From: DASSUW01 sp035706585
Lineage (GTDB): Bacteria > Actinomycetota > Thermoleophilia > Solirubrobacterales > Solirubrobacteraceae
DNA length: 6,852 nt
Direction: 5' to 3'
NCBI GenBank assembly: GCA_035706585.1
Contig: DASSUW010000411.1
Span: forward strand, 1-6,852
Each line of letters begins with the position of its first letter. The first letter of the stretch is position 1. The translations under genes and the position numbers were made by a program. Below the pieces are notes generated by a model. That model saw nothing but the letters and a program-made list of their open reading frames with translations. It was not told the DNA's origin and made no database searches. This document shows, one piece after another, positions 6,462 to 6,852 of this stretch.

Positions 6462-6578
6462 ATGGCATCCAGCCGCCCGAACTTCCTCAAGCCCATGCCC
6501 GCAGCTGCGGGTCATTCGTGGGTGGAGGCGCGGACGATCGCCATCGCCACGACGAACGACCAGCCGCGCGGCCGCTAG
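6462..6578 (+). CDS. Possible 38-residue small ORF, unrecognised
   Basis: ATG 6462 to TAG 6576-6578 encodes a 38-residue, mildly basic peptide with no membrane segment and no family I recognise. It has no Shine-Dalgarno sequence. The start lies about 10 nt after the candidate -10, so a leaderless message is conceivable. Most codons end in G or C, but that is also expected of non-coding DNA of this composition. It is in the same frame as the downstream HNH-repeat gene, separated by TAG and five codons. It may be a leader peptide or simply untranslated leader. Confidence 0.15.
   Translation: MASSRPNFLKPMPAAAGHSWVEARTIAIATTNDQPRGR
6498..6511. repeat. 14-bp perfect palindrome upstream of the HNH-repeat gene
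   Basis: CCCGCAGCTGCGGG is perfectly self-complementary and ends 82 bp before ATG 6594. It could be an operator or form a hairpin in the leader. In DNA this GC-rich a single 14-bp palindrome can arise by chance. Confidence 0.4.
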
Positions 6579-6581
6579 CGG
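6572..6581. repeat. 10-bp palindrome just before the HNH-repeat ribosome binding site
   Basis: CCGCTAGCGG is a perfect palindrome that contains the TAG at 6576-6578 and ends 3 bp before the GGAG ribosome binding site. It is short and may be fortuitous. Confidence 0.25.
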
Positions 6582-6583
6582 AC

Positions 6584-6587
6584 GGAG
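6584..6587 (+). promoter_or_regulatory. Ribosome binding site for the HNH-repeat gene
   Basis: GGAG lies 6 nt before ATG 6594. Together with the in-frame TAG at 6576-6578 it fixes this start. Confidence 0.65.
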
Positions 6588-6593
6588 CCTCAC

Positions 6594-6852
6594 ATGCACC
6601 CGTCCGCGAAGACCGCGGGCGGGCGTCGAGTGACGCGCTGGACCCGCGAACTGATCATCGAGAAGATCCTCGAGTGGGACGCCCGCTACGGCGAGCCGCC
6701 CTGCTCGGCCGACTGGAACCCGTCGCTGGCCCGCTGGCGCGCGCAGGAGTGGCGTGCCGAGCGCTACCGCGACGGGGTCTGGCCTTCGACCAACGCCGCC
6801 AAGCGCCCGTTCGGCGGCTCCTTCGACGCGGCCGTCCGGGCCGCGGGGCTGG
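6594..6852 (+). CDS. HNH-associated-repeat (PF18780-like) protein, N-terminal part, runs off the window
   Basis: 86 complete codons are visible and the frame stays open at the window end. An in-frame TAG 18 bp upstream and a GGAG ribosome binding site set the start at ATG 6594. After a basic leader of about 14 residues comes RWTRELIIEKILEWDARYG (15-33), a predicted helix. Then EPPCSADWNP (34-43), an Arg/Trp-rich stretch, WPST (63-66) and FGGSFDAAVRAAGL (73-86) follow. The order, helix then G.PP..DWNP then FG(S/G)(W/F)..A...AGL, is that of the homing-endonuclease/HNH-associated repeat, a small helical DNA-binding module common in actinobacterial proteins, often in tandem. A Trp-containing first helix and DWNP are typical of the actinobacterial form. 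Whether a nuclease domain, more repeats or a simple stop follows cannot be seen. I infer DNA binding; the target is unknown. Confidence 0.75.
   Translation, partial: MHPSAKTAGGRRVTRWTRELIIEKILEWDARYGEPPCSADWNPSLARWRAQEWRAERYRDGVWPSTNAAKRPFGGSFDAAVRAAGL

Noticed and set aside
5643..6599. 318-residue minus-strand open frame containing an RPTGFEPVR peptide.
   Set aside because: It overlaps the MBL gene in another frame. Such peptides are a known artefact of translating the reverse strand of a tRNA T-arm; here it reflects the T-arm-like hairpin.
1..6852. CRISPR array, insertion sequence, riboswitch or rRNA.
   Set aside because: I saw no regularly spaced repeats, transposase motifs, terminal inverted repeats, conserved riboswitch cores or rRNA segments.

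Overview
The window is very GC-rich (roughly 70% or more by eye), with codons ending almost always in G or C and several GTG starts. The gene content suggests a high-GC actinobacterium. It combines a YYY/DUF2298 membrane protein, a TIGR03663-type protein, a SpoIID/LytB-domain protein and an HNH-repeat protein, which makes the Thermoleophilia (Solirubrobacterales-like) my best guess. That placement is an inference; no marker gene is present.

Layout. Positions 1-1885 (+) hold the C-terminal majority of a polytopic DUF2298 'YYY' membrane protein whose N-terminus lies outside the window. It converges on, and overlaps by 16 bp, a minus-strand pair. That pair is a flippase-like LPG_synthase_TM protein (4397-3444) followed by a TIGR03663/GT-C-like membrane protein (3447-1870). 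The two share a GTGA start/stop overlap, so they are almost certainly cotranscribed. An 88-bp divergent spacer with a 12-bp palindrome separates this operon from a secreted SpoIID/LytB-domain protein (4486-5613, +). A 61-bp convergent gap follows, then an MBL-fold metallo-hydrolase (6394-5675, -). The last 458 bases hold a 199-bp divergent spacer rich in inverted repeats, with a tRNA T-arm look-alike hairpin directly against the MBL ribosome binding site. After it comes the start of an HNH-associated-repeat protein (6594 to beyond the end, +). All gene-free gaps are shorter than 200 bp.

How the genes may work together. The first three genes form a membrane-envelope module. YYY (TIGR03662) and TIGR03663 proteins are known to co-occur and have no assigned function. 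TIGR03663 resembles GT39/PMT-type glycosyltransferases that use polyprenyl-phosphate sugars. The coupled LPG_synthase_TM protein belongs to a family of lipid-flipping membrane domains. The most economical hypothesis is an extracytoplasmic glycan or glycolipid modification system. The divergent SpoIID-like protein would act on peptidoglycan glycan strands. The MBL hydrolase and the HNH-repeat protein show no evident link to that module.
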